This document shows, piece by piece, positions 12,601-23,102 of a stretch of 64,000 nucleotides of DNA. Below the pieces are notes generated by a model. That model was not told the origin of the DNA and searched no databases. It saw only the letters and a program-made list of their open reading frames with translations. The stretch spans positions 30,941,439-31,005,438 of the forward strand of contig JAYGXS010000005.1 in the NCBI GenBank assembly GCA_036362985.1, written 5' to 3'. How positions within the stretch are numbered: the first letter of the stretch is position 1; each line of letters opens with the position of its first letter. Both the position numbers and the translations under genes were made by a program. This DNA comes from Ligula intestinalis (lineage: Eukaryota > Platyhelminthes > Cestoda > Diphyllobothriidea > Diphyllobothriidae).

Positions 12601-14443
12601 AACTTAAGGTCATTGATAGTGTCTTTGAGCTTCGTTTCCTCGATCTTGCCCATGAAGACATTTGCCAAGAACGGTCCAAGTAGTGAGCCCATGGCCACTC
12701 CGTCAATTTGCCTGTATAGCTGGCCATTACAGATAAATTGTACATTTTGTGTACAGCATGTCAGTAGATCGTTCAGCCTCTTCACTGTCATCCCTATATG
12801 GTAGTGTGTTTCTCATATGAAGTCGCATAGATATTCTATGGTTTCAACTACCGGGACGTTGGTGAACAGTGAGGATACATCTAATGACAGCATCATCGTT
12901 TCGCCAATATTAGTATCCTTGACAGCCTCCACGAATTTAAACGTGTCTTTCAGGCTTCTTGGGTACAAGCGGCTCTGAAGTGGTTTTTAACTTTTTGGCA
13001 AGCCATTTTGCCACGGCGTGGTACGGTGAGTTTCTCATATCCAAGATCGGACGAAGTGGCACACCTTGTTTATGGATTTTCGGGAGGCCATACATTCTTG
13101 GTATTGTAGTACCAACCGGCCTTAGTTCCTCCAGCTCCTTGTCTGAAAAACGTCCTTCTTTGTGCAGCTCTTTTAGTAACTTTGTCAGTTTGACTTCAAC
13201 AGCTTCAGTCCTGTCCTTGTCTTTATCAGATTGTGAAAAGTTTGTGCGATTTAATAATATTGCTTCAAGTTTTGTCACATAATCTTTCTTGTCCATCAAC
13301 ACAATCCCCGAACCCTTGTCCGGTTTTGTAATTAATATGTTTTCATGTCGGCGCAGCTCCTTGAGACAATCGAGATGAGCCTTGGTCAGGGGGCCTATGG
13401 ATTTTGGAGCCTTTCTTAAGTATTGATGACAGCAATTGACAAGAGTCGATTTCAGTTAATCAACTTCCTTGGCCTCTGAGGGTTTTAGGTCCGAGGTCTG
13501 ACTGAAGAGACTCTCAAATTGTATTTCCAGGTCTAGCTGTTTTTGCTTCCGTTGTGGCGCGCAAAACTTAGGACCAAGAGATAATACTTCTAGGAGCGTC
13601 TTGTTAAGATGTAGTGACGAAAGGTTATGCACGTATTGCTCTGGATTGTTCGGAAGCACTGTCGTGCTTTCACTGGTTGGAGACTTCGTAGGAGTTTGGT
13701 CCACTTGACCTCGGTTCGCCCATTTCTGATTGTCTGTACGTTGTTCTCGAAGGTTTGTCTCTCAGAATTTTCAAGATGGTCGAGGAAAGCAGTCTTCTGG
13801 CACAGGTTCCGCTAGAGCTCCTGAATTCCGTCTCGAACTATGTCTAGATGACTTTCCACATATCTTCGTAGCGTAGCTGAGGTGGGGTTAATAACTGGAA
13901 CGGGTCACTGATAAAACGTTCCGGCGTTTTTCAGAATTTCCTTTATACAATGCCTTGTTTGATTAAATTTCAAAAGTTTTTAAAAAGTAAAGCAAAAGTC
14001 TACAGAAATCTCGTCTTCATTGGTGGTAAACGACTAAAGCTGATTCTTTCAACTTTTTAAGCTACTTCGGAGAAAAACCTGTGGCATGAAGCCTTATAGA
14101 CTCAGTGAAATAAATGTGCAGACTGTCCGTATTGTAAGATGTAAAGCATGTGATCTTTTTAACCATTATAAGGATGCGTATTGTTTTTTCCGCTTCTCGT
14201 ATGACCGTAAAGCGAATTCATTCATATCATACTATTTTATTTTAAGAGGGATTTTAAAAGTCTAAAACTCGGATATATTATTTTTTTACTTTGACAGTTA
14301 CGAAAGTGAGGACCCGAGGATTTGTAGATCTGACGTTCAATGTTGTGCTAAAAAACCTTAGTCAGCAAGGTTACAACACTGGATCTATGTCCTCTGCGCG
14401 AGATGCTGATGAACTGCTTATACAAGGCTTTTGTAATCTGTAA
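6697..14443 (+). CDS. B9D1: B9 domain-containing protein 1 (transition-zone protein), six exons
   Basis: B9D1 belongs to the tectonic/MKS complex at the ciliary transition zone, where it helps control entry of membrane proteins into cilia; that role is known for the family. Exons: 6697-6769, 6802-6863, 6906-7017, 7053-7149, 10609-10739 and 14298-14443 (TAA). All junctions are GT-AG and all phases agree, giving 621 bases and 206 residues against about 204 in human. Seen in order: [23 protein letters not shown] (exon 2); GIDEGITQ and LNFPIE (exon 3); [12 protein letters not shown] (exon 4); [10 protein letters not shown] and GKRPEF (exon 5); and a [14 protein letters not shown] stretch in exon 6, each matching the conserved B9 fold. 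Introns 1-3 are 32, 42 and 35 bases, while introns 4 and 5 are about 3.5 kb. No stop or frameshift was found, so it looks functional. A Penelope-like element lies antisense in intron 5. Confidence 0.93.
7150..10608 (+). other. B9D1 intron 4 (3.46 kb)
   Basis: Begins GTACGT and ends TTTTAG. It contains only AT-rich DNA with short, patternless open frames on both strands. A minus-strand frame near 7367-7573 carries an H-x3-GH-x-G spacing faintly like a retroelement integrase zinc finger, but nothing following it supports that. No gene is called within the intron. Confidence 0.6.
11560..13870 (-). mobile_element. Penelope-like element inserted in B9D1 intron 5
   Basis: A nearly full coding region of a Penelope-like retroelement (telomerase-related RT plus GIY-YIG endonuclease) runs opposite to B9D1. 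Penelope elements retrotranspose with these two domains; that is established for the group. The N-terminal box VHNLSS and the LSLGPKFC box lie at 13456-13704. The [11 protein letters not shown] and [15 protein letters not shown] boxes lie at about 13080-13360. RT motif A ([11 protein letters not shown]) lies near 12880, and the remaining RT and endonuclease domains at 11625-12791. Flanking bases down to about 11500 are GC-richer than the intron and probably belong to the untranslated part. Exact ends and target duplication were not resolved. Confidence 0.9.
11625..13704 (-). pseudogene. Penelope RT / GIY-YIG endonuclease coding region, inactivated
   Basis: From the high-coordinate end: residues 1-82 are open, then an in-frame TAA at 13456-13458 replaces what is usually a tryptophan codon. 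The frame resumes to 12937, where a one-base shift leads into motif A, and a TGA follows near 12820. The last 388 codons (12791-11625) are intact: [10 protein letters not shown] at residues 31-40, catalytic YVDD at 68-71, and the GIY-YIG endonuclease at about 270-300 with IYSFTC, the YIGRT box, and an arginine and glutamate in the following helix. At least three lesions make the copy non-autonomous, although the RT palm and nuclease segment alone is uninterrupted. Loss appears fairly recent because the motifs are well preserved. Confidence 0.88.
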
Positions 14444-14725
14444 CCAGAGGAATATTTGTGGCATTTATTCCTTTTGTCCCGGCTAACATAACGGCACTCA
14501 ATCTTCAATTTTGATTTTATTCCACTTTTGCATAAATTTTCACTCATTTTCTAAAGCGTTTTTCAGTCCTTCGGAAATTTTCGACGCCTGGCAGTTCGAA
14601 TTGTTTTTTTTATATAAAAACCGCATTTACAGTCTTACTTTTACCATTTCAGTAACTAGATTAGATATTATTATTTTAGTTTGTGGTGAAGCTAACATGA
14701 GCTCTAAAGGGTCGCATTTGTGGAA

Positions 14726-16221
14726 ATGGACAGTTTAAGAGCTTTTATAGGGACATTTCGAAGTGCGTACCACTGCAATATTTTACATCCTCAGTTGAAT
14801 TTCCCACTGAGCGTGGACACCCGAATACATGTTGAATTTCAGCGAACATTCCGTGCGGCAAATTCTGTTCAAATGTGTAAGTAGTGGCGATACAACTGAC
14901 TGCGTGTCAATCACCAAAAAGTAAAATATGGGCAATCGATCTGTTGTATGCTGCTGAAAGTTAACCTAAAAATCAGGCAGCTAACTGGCTATCATGCTAC
15001 GCGTGAGACCAATTGTAGCGGGTGTTTATTTTGCCAATTATCTAAGGGATTTTGGCGTTGTTGTGTTTCTTCTGTTCTCTTTATTCGGTTGTCTGTATTG
15101 ACAGGCTTTTCTACACTTCATGTCTATTTAAAGTTTTCGAAATGACTATTTGAGTTCGCAGTTGGTCTGTATTGAAAAAAACTGTTGTCTCGAAGCAAAA
15201 TAATACTACCTTAAATCCTGTTTGTGGTTTTCTATAAATGTAAATTTACAAATTATTTACTTTTCATTGATTCATTGATGTAAGGTGTCTCTTATTTGAA
15301 TATTTTGTCTTCTAAACTTAGATATATTTTACTATTTGGACATTGCCGTCAAAGATAGATGGACACTAGAAAGGCTATATCTGGCCCATTGGTCGCCCTA
15401 AGCTATTGATACCCAAATCCAGTGTTGCCGCAGAACTGGCTGCCACACTCGAGTTTCGAACCCGCGACCTTGTTAATTTGGAGTCCTTCATTATATTTGT
15501 TCTTTTTTCAAGAGATATATGCTTCCATTACTTCGAAAGTGAATTCGCTTATAAAATGCCTAGGGTAATGTTCAGTCATCAAATATACCTAAAACTATCA
15601 TCTCAAAACACTTAGGTATTAATTTAGGGTCAAATGATGGCATTTTCATTAAAATACGTAGGCCAAAGTTGCGCGCAAATACCCACAATTTTTGCCCTTG
15701 CCAAAGCGATTAAGTTACCTCTACACTCAGACCCACTCATTCTCTTTCCTGTAGTATTTAAGCCTTATCAGGCTCTTTTAACGTATTTAGTAATTTTTAG
15801 TTAAATTGATGCATTCACTTGCGTAGAGAACAGTTGAGTACTAAATCAAAATATTTAAAGTACATTGAGAAAATATAGAAATAATGGGAAATTTGTAAAA
15901 TGCGCATCGTTGGACAAACTTTTTAGAATAAGAAATGTATTCTATTGATGTTTTGCCGTTTTTATATTGACATTAGAAAATAAATCAATCATTTTTATGC
16001 TAAAATGTATCAAGTGAAGAAAATACTTGGAAATTATTAATGATTATTTTGCAGTTGCTCTACGAAAAAATCTGCGAATAGGCCACTCCGTGAATACTGA
16101 ATCGCTGAAAAAGGAGGAAGCGGGTCAACTGAACTATTTAGAAAAAGAAAATGCCGTGAAAATAAACTGTGTGAACGATGCTCGTACATACAACTACCTT
16201 AACTGCATTGTGCATATCTGA
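14726..16221 (+). CDS. Hypothetical 105-residue protein, two exons
   Basis: Predicted from splice signals, not homology. Exon 1, 14726-14876, starts with ATG (MDSLRAFIGTF) and ends at a consensus GTAAGT donor in phase 1. Exon 2, 16055-16221, follows a TTATTTTGCAG acceptor, completes the split codon and ends at TGA. The exons stay open for 50 and 55 codons. The product is small, has a basic arginine- and serine-containing N-terminus that could be a mitochondrial presequence, and a charged C-terminal half (LKKEEAGQLNYLEKEN). It starts 280 bases after the B9D1 stop on the same strand. No family was recognised. An alternative is further splicing at GTGAAC or GTACAT near the end of exon 2. Confidence 0.45.
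15361..15500 (-). repeat. tRNA-derived SINE fragment
   Basis: Read on the minus strand, 15440-15490 contains GGGTTCGAAACTC, a good polymerase III box B, preceded by a stretch similar to the tRNA-like sequence at 42631-42700. The anticodon arm does not fold as a tRNA, so this is read as a SINE head rather than a gene. Confidence 0.45.
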
Positions 16222-16274
16222 ATTTTTGTCCATATCCACCGATTTCATTCATTGAAAGTTCACTCGCATGTTAT

Positions 16275-16451
16275 TTATACGAAGGCGCGTTTACTTCTTC
16301 CTGTCAATGCCTCGATTATTTTTCTGGCTTCTGGGTTAACCACAACATAAAAAATGCTCTGAGGTCTACTGCGCAGGTGTGCGGATATTTTACTGCCCAC
16401 CAGCTGAACCAATTCCTTAAATTGTTTCCTATCTTCCCAGGCTTCAGCCTC
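16275..16451 (-). CDS. Candidate terminal exon (58 codons), minus strand
   Basis: Open frame from a GCGCAG acceptor to TAA, with a protein-like composition (start EAEAWEDRKQFKELVQ, middle IFYVVVNPEARKIIEAL). It lies in the same frame as the exon ending at 16461 but is separated from it by an in-frame TAA, so it may be an alternative 3' exon joined through an 84-base intron with a weak GTTATG donor. It could also belong to a second gene. It ends 54 bases from the stop of the convergent plus-strand model at 14726-16221. No family recognised. Confidence 0.35.
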   Translation of the reverse strand, partial: EAEAWEDRKQFKELVQLVGSKISAHLRSRPQSIFYVVVNPEARKIIEALTGRSKRAFV

Positions 16452-16460
16452 CTGCGCTAT

Positions 16461-17339
16461 TTAACCGGTTAAGTGGGAACGCGTTTTTTTCCATCCATAT
16501 GCATAGGGCTGAGCCGGCAAAAGATAACTCATAACACCAAATTGTAAACTCTCGCGCGCGCATAAATCTTTCAACACTGCTTTTCGCTTCAGCACACCCT
16601 GCGCCTTTCTAAGGCGTTCAGACTGGCTGCACCTTGCGGAGGACAATTGCACCACAGAATGCTGCAATGACCGGATGGGCGTAGTTCCCTGGTTTGCGAA
16701 CGAACGAAGCAGCTGCTTATAAAAGAGTGAGCGAGAGAGAGAGCGAGATAGGCAGAAGAGGAGAGGGAATCAGCGTTCTTACCGTGGTGACCGCTGGCGC
16801 ACAGAACTCAAACTGCGAGCCTTGGACGTAATATCTGCGGAAAAAAGGGGCTAAGACCTTATGGCCTTTTATGTAGTGTAGGTGAATGGCGGTGAAGAAA
16901 GAATCTTCTTCAAAGTTTCACACACTGAATTTCCCCTTCAGGTTTTTTTTCGCAAATTCAACAACTGAAGTAGCTTGCAAATATTAATAATTCTAGTCAA
17001 TGTCAGTGTTCAGGCAAGGCAAGAATATGTCTGCAACCTAGATCGAGCTAACAGAAGGAAAAGCTTCCAGACTTATAAATATAGTTGATGGTGTTTTGGG
17101 TAGTTGAGGTTATTCAGGAGAAAAACAAATGCAGCTAACTGAATGACGGCAGTTTAAAATGACGGAATAGTTTGCACTGCGGCAGCAGATGTTTTCCAGT
17201 CTTCGTTCTTTCTCGTGGAACCAGGATTCTGTACCACCAGACAGGGGAGCATGGGGAAATAGTTTCTCGCTGTCGGCTGAAGCATTTACCCGCTGTGTTA
17301 CGGGTTGTAGATTCAGCAACGATTATCTCAGCAGGAGAC
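16461..17339 (-). CDS. Hypothetical protein, four-exon partial model
   Basis: Minus-strand chain: 17339-17140, 16964-16922, 16834-16783 and 16688-16461 (TAA), with GT-AG borders and mutually consistent phases, at least 173 residues. The 16834 acceptor has a long pyrimidine tract and the 16783 donor is GTAAGA; the first donor (GTTAGC) is weak. Joined exons 2 and 3 read smoothly through FAKKNLKGKF and SQFEFCAPAVTT. The start is missing and lies at higher coordinates. Exon 1 is also open on the opposite strand, which lowers confidence. No domain recognised; a small mitochondrial ribosomal protein was considered but not supported. Confidence 0.33.
16716..16760 (+). promoter_or_regulatory. TATA-like box followed by GA repeat
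   Basis: TATAAAAG at about 16717, followed by an alternating GAGA tract, in the orientation of the plus-strand exons at 18657-18842. It falls inside an intron of the minus-strand model. Position and composition only. Confidence 0.25.
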
Positions 17340-18056
17340 CTGAAAGTGGGATCAGAGACTCCATCGCCATGGAAGATGAATAAGGTGGAGATGATGACCA
17401 AATTTTATTGAGATTGTTCTGAATGCAGAAAACAAATAATAGTTCGTTTGAACAAAGAATGCTTTTAATGAGTTGTTCAGTCCTGAATACTTTATTCCAG
17501 AGTGTAATTGCTTTCGCAAAAACTTACGATAACTACCTTTTCGTAAACTGCATTGAAGATTAAACGTTTCGGTACCAGCCTAGAGTAAGGCCACCTCTGA
17601 TGAGGATAAGTACTTAGACTTGAGAAGCCGTTCGCAGAACCCCTGATAATTTCGGGAGCTAGGCGTATGTACGACCGTCAGAGGTATTTTATTCAGGCTC
17701 CAGCCTAAAACGTTGATTGAGGAGTGAACATCTCCCACAGCTTTCCAGTTAACTTATTCCATTTGCACATGTGGGTTTGAGGCTGGCGACCTGGGTACGT
17801 CTACTTTCTATTTAAGATCAGTACATCGGCTGTACCAGTTCCTCCATATCGTTCTTAAACATATCCAGCAGTTTGCATTTGCACACAATCAATGCATAAC
17901 AACAATTTCATTGTTCAACGCGGTGATTACTCAATAATAATGTTGCCTTTAAACGTGTGATACAGGGAGGAAAAGTGGGCGCGCGAATTAACAAATATAA
18001 GAGGTGTATTCAGTTTAGACCTGTGATTACTAGGGCACTTGCAAAGTAACCACATA

Positions 18057-18170
18057 ATCTAACTGCTTACATAGGTCGGGCTTCTTTTGCCGTATATATG
18101 CTGCTTCCACTTAGCATAAGATACGACTTGTTCTTGTTCGAACAAGAATTCAAAAAGATGTTTTGGGGTC
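18057..18170 (+). repeat. Short repeat family S, copy 1
   Basis: Contains CATAGGTCGGG, then CCGTATATATGCTGCTTCCA, then TTGTTCGAACAAGAA. The same string of blocks, 75-85% alike by eye, recurs at 21198-21389 (as two opposed arms) and in reverse at 22572-22681. Probably a small non-autonomous element. Confidence 0.6.
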
Positions 18171-18656
18171 AACTGAGTGACCATTGTCTAGCAGACGTTT
18201 TGCAGTAAGGGAACGTTGTACATTATTTTCTTGTTCAAAGGACCGAATAGGTAAAAGTTCAGTGGTCCTCGTCGCCAATGGCTTTTGCTTACGCCCAATT
18301 AACTTGTATTCGCAAGTGCACATGCATTCATAAACGCAATTTTGGGTGGCGTTCCTTATCCGGTTTCCTGGAAGACTTCAAGTTGAACTGGGGAAGACTT
18401 GTTCAACTTGATTGTGAATCATCTACATGGTCAGATAATGTTTTCTGTTGGTTTTTTGGGACATTAAAAAGTTAACTTGAAACCGTTTGAACCATAAAAC
18501 AGAGTTTGTCAGGTAAATCAAGTTGTTCTATGCGGCTCATAACTTTTCTCATTGTTTTTACATTGTCAGTAGGAAAAATAGCAGCATGTATAAACCTTGT
18601 TACGGTTAAAACGCAAAATAATTCATATGCTTAATGGGAGAGCAATCTTTTTGCAG

Positions 18657-18842
18657 GTTCAAGATAGGGCTGTCAAGTTTTGCTAATGTGTGTTAGTTCG
18701 TTAACACGTTTTTACGTGAAACCAATTTTTACTCTTTCATGCAGCCTCTGTTGCTCTGCTGAAGAAACCCCCCTCCAAGCGCAGGGGAGCCCCTCCGACC
18801 CATAATTTACCCAAATCAATGTCCACATTTGATACTAAATAA
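18657..18842 (+). CDS. Last two exons of an unrecognised gene
   Basis: Exon 18657-18691 follows a TCTTTTTGCAG acceptor and ends at a GTTAGT donor in phase 1. Exon 18745-18842 follows TTTCATGCAG, completes the codon and ends TAA. The joined frame reads GLSSFANVSSVALLKKPPSK and then a basic, proline-containing tail. The stop codon overlaps an AATAAA polyadenylation signal (18838-18843), which supports a true 3' end. Upstream exons must lie between about 16.8 and 18.6 kb but could not be chained confidently. No family recognised. Confidence 0.35.
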
Positions 18843-18899
18843 ACCTGCGTCGAGACATTTAATTTTACGTTGTCGTTCTCCCTGCTTCCTGGAAAAAAG

Positions 18900-20380
18900 G
18901 GAACCCTGCCCGAGTAGGCACAGTTTTGGCTCTCAACCCTGACTGGTATTCTGACCGGCATCACCTCTTACAGCATCGGATATGTGACTGTTCTTTGTGT
19001 CAATATGTACGGGGACTTGCCCTCATGCATGCGTGAGGAGCGCTTTCGGATGAGAGTTCAGTGTGTTTTTACCAGGTCGCGCATCCGAGAAGAATTTTCA
19101 CAAAGCTGGACGATGTGAGTATACCCATGAACAGACTTCCCCTCAGGCCAAGTTGCTGCGTCAGATGACTAGACGGTGGATGTATGCAGGAGGGAGCGAA
19201 GGAGGCTGACTTCGAAAACCCATCCCAATGGCACTCCAGTGCATTTATTACTAGGATAAACCTCACGCGCTTAAAACGTTCACGACACGATAAAGGTCAT
19301 GGCTTGGAAGGCTGCCAACTATTCCATTATCGTAGAATTAGAACCCAGGTTGCAGTGACTCCTACTAAATGTGGCCTCTCTTTCATGCCCTCTTTGATGG
19401 AGTCCAAGTCTCCCCATTTTTTCGGTGAAACCTGATACCTCTGTCTCTGGAATCAAGTAGTGCGTGGCACGCACAGACTGGTACTTTCGCTTTATCTGAC
19501 ATTGAGCTCGCGTCTAATTCTGGTCTTCCTAATTCTATGCTCCCAATGAGTAAGAGGAGAAAACATGTGGTGGATGCGGTGCAAGTCTCTAATTAATTAA
19601 ACGAAATTCTTGTGTGAGCGACCTTCCTTTGTCCATCAGACCACAAAGCATAGGATGAAAAAGAAACATTCTATTACAGATAAAAAACAGAAACTAAAAC
19701 GCCAGAACTATATAATACGAGACAAGTGGTGATAGGAATTATGTAGAGGAGACAAAATAAAAAAAGATTGGAAACGTAACAGGAAATAGAAGTTAAAATA
19801 TTATAAAAAAACTATTATATTGCAACGAAAAGCGCTTACTACTTTGCAAATAAAATAGGAAATTAAAACATAAATAAATTATAATTGTCAAAACTCTGCT
19901 ATTACAGAATTCTGGCATTTTTGGTTTCCGTTGTGGTACCTATAAAAGACATTTGCCAATGCAGTTGACGTTCGCGGCGGTAAAAGCTGTCGAAATATAC
20001 GGAATCGGAGAGGTGTATAAAGTAGCTCCTATGGTCAATCAAAACCTGGGCCTACAAGGAGACAAAATAGGCTTCTAGGGAACTCTTGTGTGAAGGAATT
20101 TGTTGCGGCAATGGATCTGAAATCTGTACTCATTGGCCAAAAAATAAGTGCGGCAGGAAAATAAACACCACTTAAAACTTGCTTTGCCGTGGAAAAATTA
20201 CTGCAGCTCCTAAGATCCACAGACTTCTACCACTTGGCAGTGCAGAATAGCCTCCTGATCGAGGATAACGCATAAAACTATCAAAAAGCACACTTGTATC
20301 TCTAGGTCATGATCCATTAGAACGTTTTTTGTCTAAGTTATCAGCATTTGATGACAACCTTCGTTTTTTCAATAACTGAA
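18900..20380. other. No supported gene; possible LINE endonuclease shred
   Basis: On the minus strand about 19330-19420 reads KKWGDLDSIK..PHLVGVTATW, weakly like the ETW region of LINE apurinic endonucleases, without continuation. The rest is AT-rich, with scattered SINE-like words. Confidence 0.25.
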
Positions 20381-21197
20381 GTATGCCACATTTATTTGCT
20401 TCAAGCTATATAACTAGTACAGCTTACTGTTTGCGAAGGAGTTGGATGAACTCAAACACTAGCCCGAACAGACCTCCTCGTCCTCGGTTTTTAAAACTGA
20501 AGCAAAAACTCGACAGGGTTAAAAAAACAGGCAGGATATGGATAGCTGTCACCTCTGAGCTACCTTCCGGCAAAGGGCCTTCATGTGCTTTGAAACAAGC
20601 ATGCGGCTCTAATGCAATATTTTCGTTTTCATATTTCTAGGGGAAATGTTTCCTGTCATTCAAAGTCCCTATTACCATCATTACCTTGCCCTATTGTTCA
20701 GAGGGCTACACATAACTTTGCCCGAACAAACACATTTCCAACGACAACAGAATTAAACAGACCAAGCTATAATAAAATTGATTCAAAACATCTCCTCTGA
20801 TGGCTAAACCAAAAAACACTCCAAATAAAACAGAACAATTCAAAAACCCTCAAGTGGATATATTCCTTAGCTTAATGTGGCATTGTTGAAGCATTTTTTC
20901 CCGGTAGGAATTTAAAGCAGACGTAATCAGCAGCATTTATTGGCTCTAACAAATTTCATGACAGTTTTTCAACTGCGACCTGTCTTTCTATGGCACGTAT
21001 AACGAATAAAGACACCCAGCAATTTGAATTTGCGCATAAATCAATATGAAACAACAAGGTAATTGCTCACTGCTTAGCAAAAATAGGAAGTTATCTCATA
21101 TGGAAAAGAAAAATGGAAGAGGAAGTAGGCACAAGTCACAGTCGGAAGCAAATATAGGCACGAGATTACCAGAGGAATTGGAGATAGGCCGCATGGT

Positions 21198-21389
21198 CCA
21201 ACTGCTTATGCAGGTCGGGTTTATCCCGCCGTATATAGGCTGTTTCCATGTAGTGCAGGGTCCGATATTTTCGTGCCCGAGAGGTGGTTGAAGATATCTA
21301 AGTTAAGACACGAACAAATCGGACCCTGGGCTGTATGGAAGCAGCCTATATACGGCGGTAGAAATTTGCTCTCTACAAACAGTTAGACA
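21198..21389. repeat. Short repeat family S, copy 2, as an inverted repeat
   Basis: Arms 21228-21276 and 21309-21357 are inverted copies of the same roughly 50-base block (CCGCCGTATATAGGCTG...GGGTCCGAT), about 85% complementary, around a 32-base centre. Strong hairpin potential. Confidence 0.75.
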
Positions 21390-22571
21390 CTAGTCAATTT
21401 CCAATTGCCCTTGTAGTCTCGGGTTTAAAGTTAATCATGACTGTGATTTGTGTTAAATTCTATCCTCTTCTTTTCTTCTTCTGTATCGAGGCTTGAAGGC
21501 AACATTATCATTAATTATTCACCACAGTGAACGATAAACTTGCTGATATATATGGATTTCTGTGTTAATTCAAATTATCGCGTACTTCAATTCATTATCG
21601 ATGTTGTGCAGAGGTGTTTTGCAGTTGATGAACCATCACGACATTTGTTGCTTACGCCTGTTTTAAAGATAGTATTCCGTAGTCTCTTGCATACTGTCTT
21701 CTTTTTAAGCCTCTTAAGAACATAATTGCGCTATATTTGCACACGGTTTTGTCAATTAGGGTTTCCTCGTTATTTATTCATGTCGTTATTATTGCCTATG
21801 GCTAAAGTATATGATACCGCGAAGCAAATTAGTACTAAAATAGAGACTACAACACGCAGTGTACGCCCTAGTTCAGTAATAATTGAAGCCACTGGAAAGC
21901 TTCTAAGTGAGAACGATGTTAGGTAAGACTTCTCCAGGGTTTCTTAATCCAATACCCTTGATGTTGCTTTTATGTTAGGTCGGTCGGTCGGTCATTAAAT
22001 GCTCGTTTTCGAAACTTTTCAGGTACCTACAATACTATCTTAAAGCAGGACCAGGAATGTTTTTACTACTTCTGTGAACCGTGATTTTGTCTGGTTTGCA
22101 TCCGGGGTATAAACCCGTGGAAGTAGTACTTATCAGTTTAACTCAAAAGTGAAGTAAAGCATTTTCAAACCTTATGATTTGTACGTTTCGACAGCATGCA
22201 CACTAAAGCGTAAGGTTTGTCTGCTTGGTGGCAGATCTTAATTCATATAATTTATACGATTTGAAACTACAAAATTACATTTGGATAATCTCCAGGAGTG
22301 AAGCAAACACGTTTTATTTACACTTAAGAAATTCTAAAAGCCAAAAATAACATTCAGATCTTTGATTCATGCAGCTAAGTGCCAGAGCGCTGAATTGGAC
22401 AGTTCTAGACTGATTCCTATGCAGCTCTGAGAAATAGCAACCAACACAGGTGCTAGATCAGGGTACTTTGAAACAGCTGAACATTTACCTTCTTGGTTTT
22501 TTAAACAGGAAGACAAAGTACCTCGGTCCTCTATTGCAAAACATCTATTGGACAGTGGTCACTATGTCGTT

Positions 22572-22681
22572 TCAAAAACATCTTTCCGAGTTCTTGTTCG
22601 AGCACGAACAAACCGGACATTACGCTACATGGAAGCAGCATATAGACGGTGGGAGAAACTCGACCTATGTAAGCAATTAGA
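22572..22681 (-). repeat. Short repeat family S, copy 3
   Basis: Reverse orientation of the block set at 18057-18170, including TTGTTCGAGCACGAACAA and GGAAGCAGCATATAGACGG. Confidence 0.6.
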
Positions 22682-22987
22682 ACATGTGGCTAACCTACAG
22701 CTGCCTTGGTGACCCTAGGCCTACATTTAGTTACCCTTTGTTTTGTTTTGTGTTATTTCTTCCCCAAATTTCCGCCCCTTCCCAAGTTAAGTAGACAGTA
22801 TGGATGCTCACTTGCGCGCAAATTGACCTTGCTTTTATCGATTTTGTTGATATTCAAATTGTGCTATTATCCACTTCTTATTCATCCTGTGTAAAGACAG
22901 GCTGCAGCTGATGAGCAGTCACGAAATCGTTTGATCAAATTAATTCTGCCTTATATGCTTGTTAAGTTGATTTGGCAGATTTGCTTT

Positions 22988-23102
22988 ATTTGAGTTGACT
23001 CAAGTGTGAAAAACTCTAGGCGTTTGGCGAAGGCTTTCTCTGATGCGTGGGTTCAAATCCCGCCAAACGCCTAGAGTTTTTCATACTTTGGTCAACTCAA
23101 AT
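22988..23102. repeat. SINE tail folded into a 42-base inverted repeat around a tRNA-like T-arm
   Basis: Left arm 22988-23029 and right arm 23061-23102 match over 42 bases with about four mismatches; the shared core is CGCCAAACGCCTAGAGTTTT. The 31-base loop holds GTGGGTTCAAATCCC, a box B/T-arm. The tail recurs at 31452-31510 and about 31755-31800, so the unit is a dispersed tRNA-derived SINE whose tail here occurs on both sides of the T-arm. Confidence 0.7.

Noticed and set aside
17490..17560. Possible plus-strand terminal exon after TTTATTCCAG
   Set aside because: Only 20 codons, and it could not be chained to the exons at 18657-18842.
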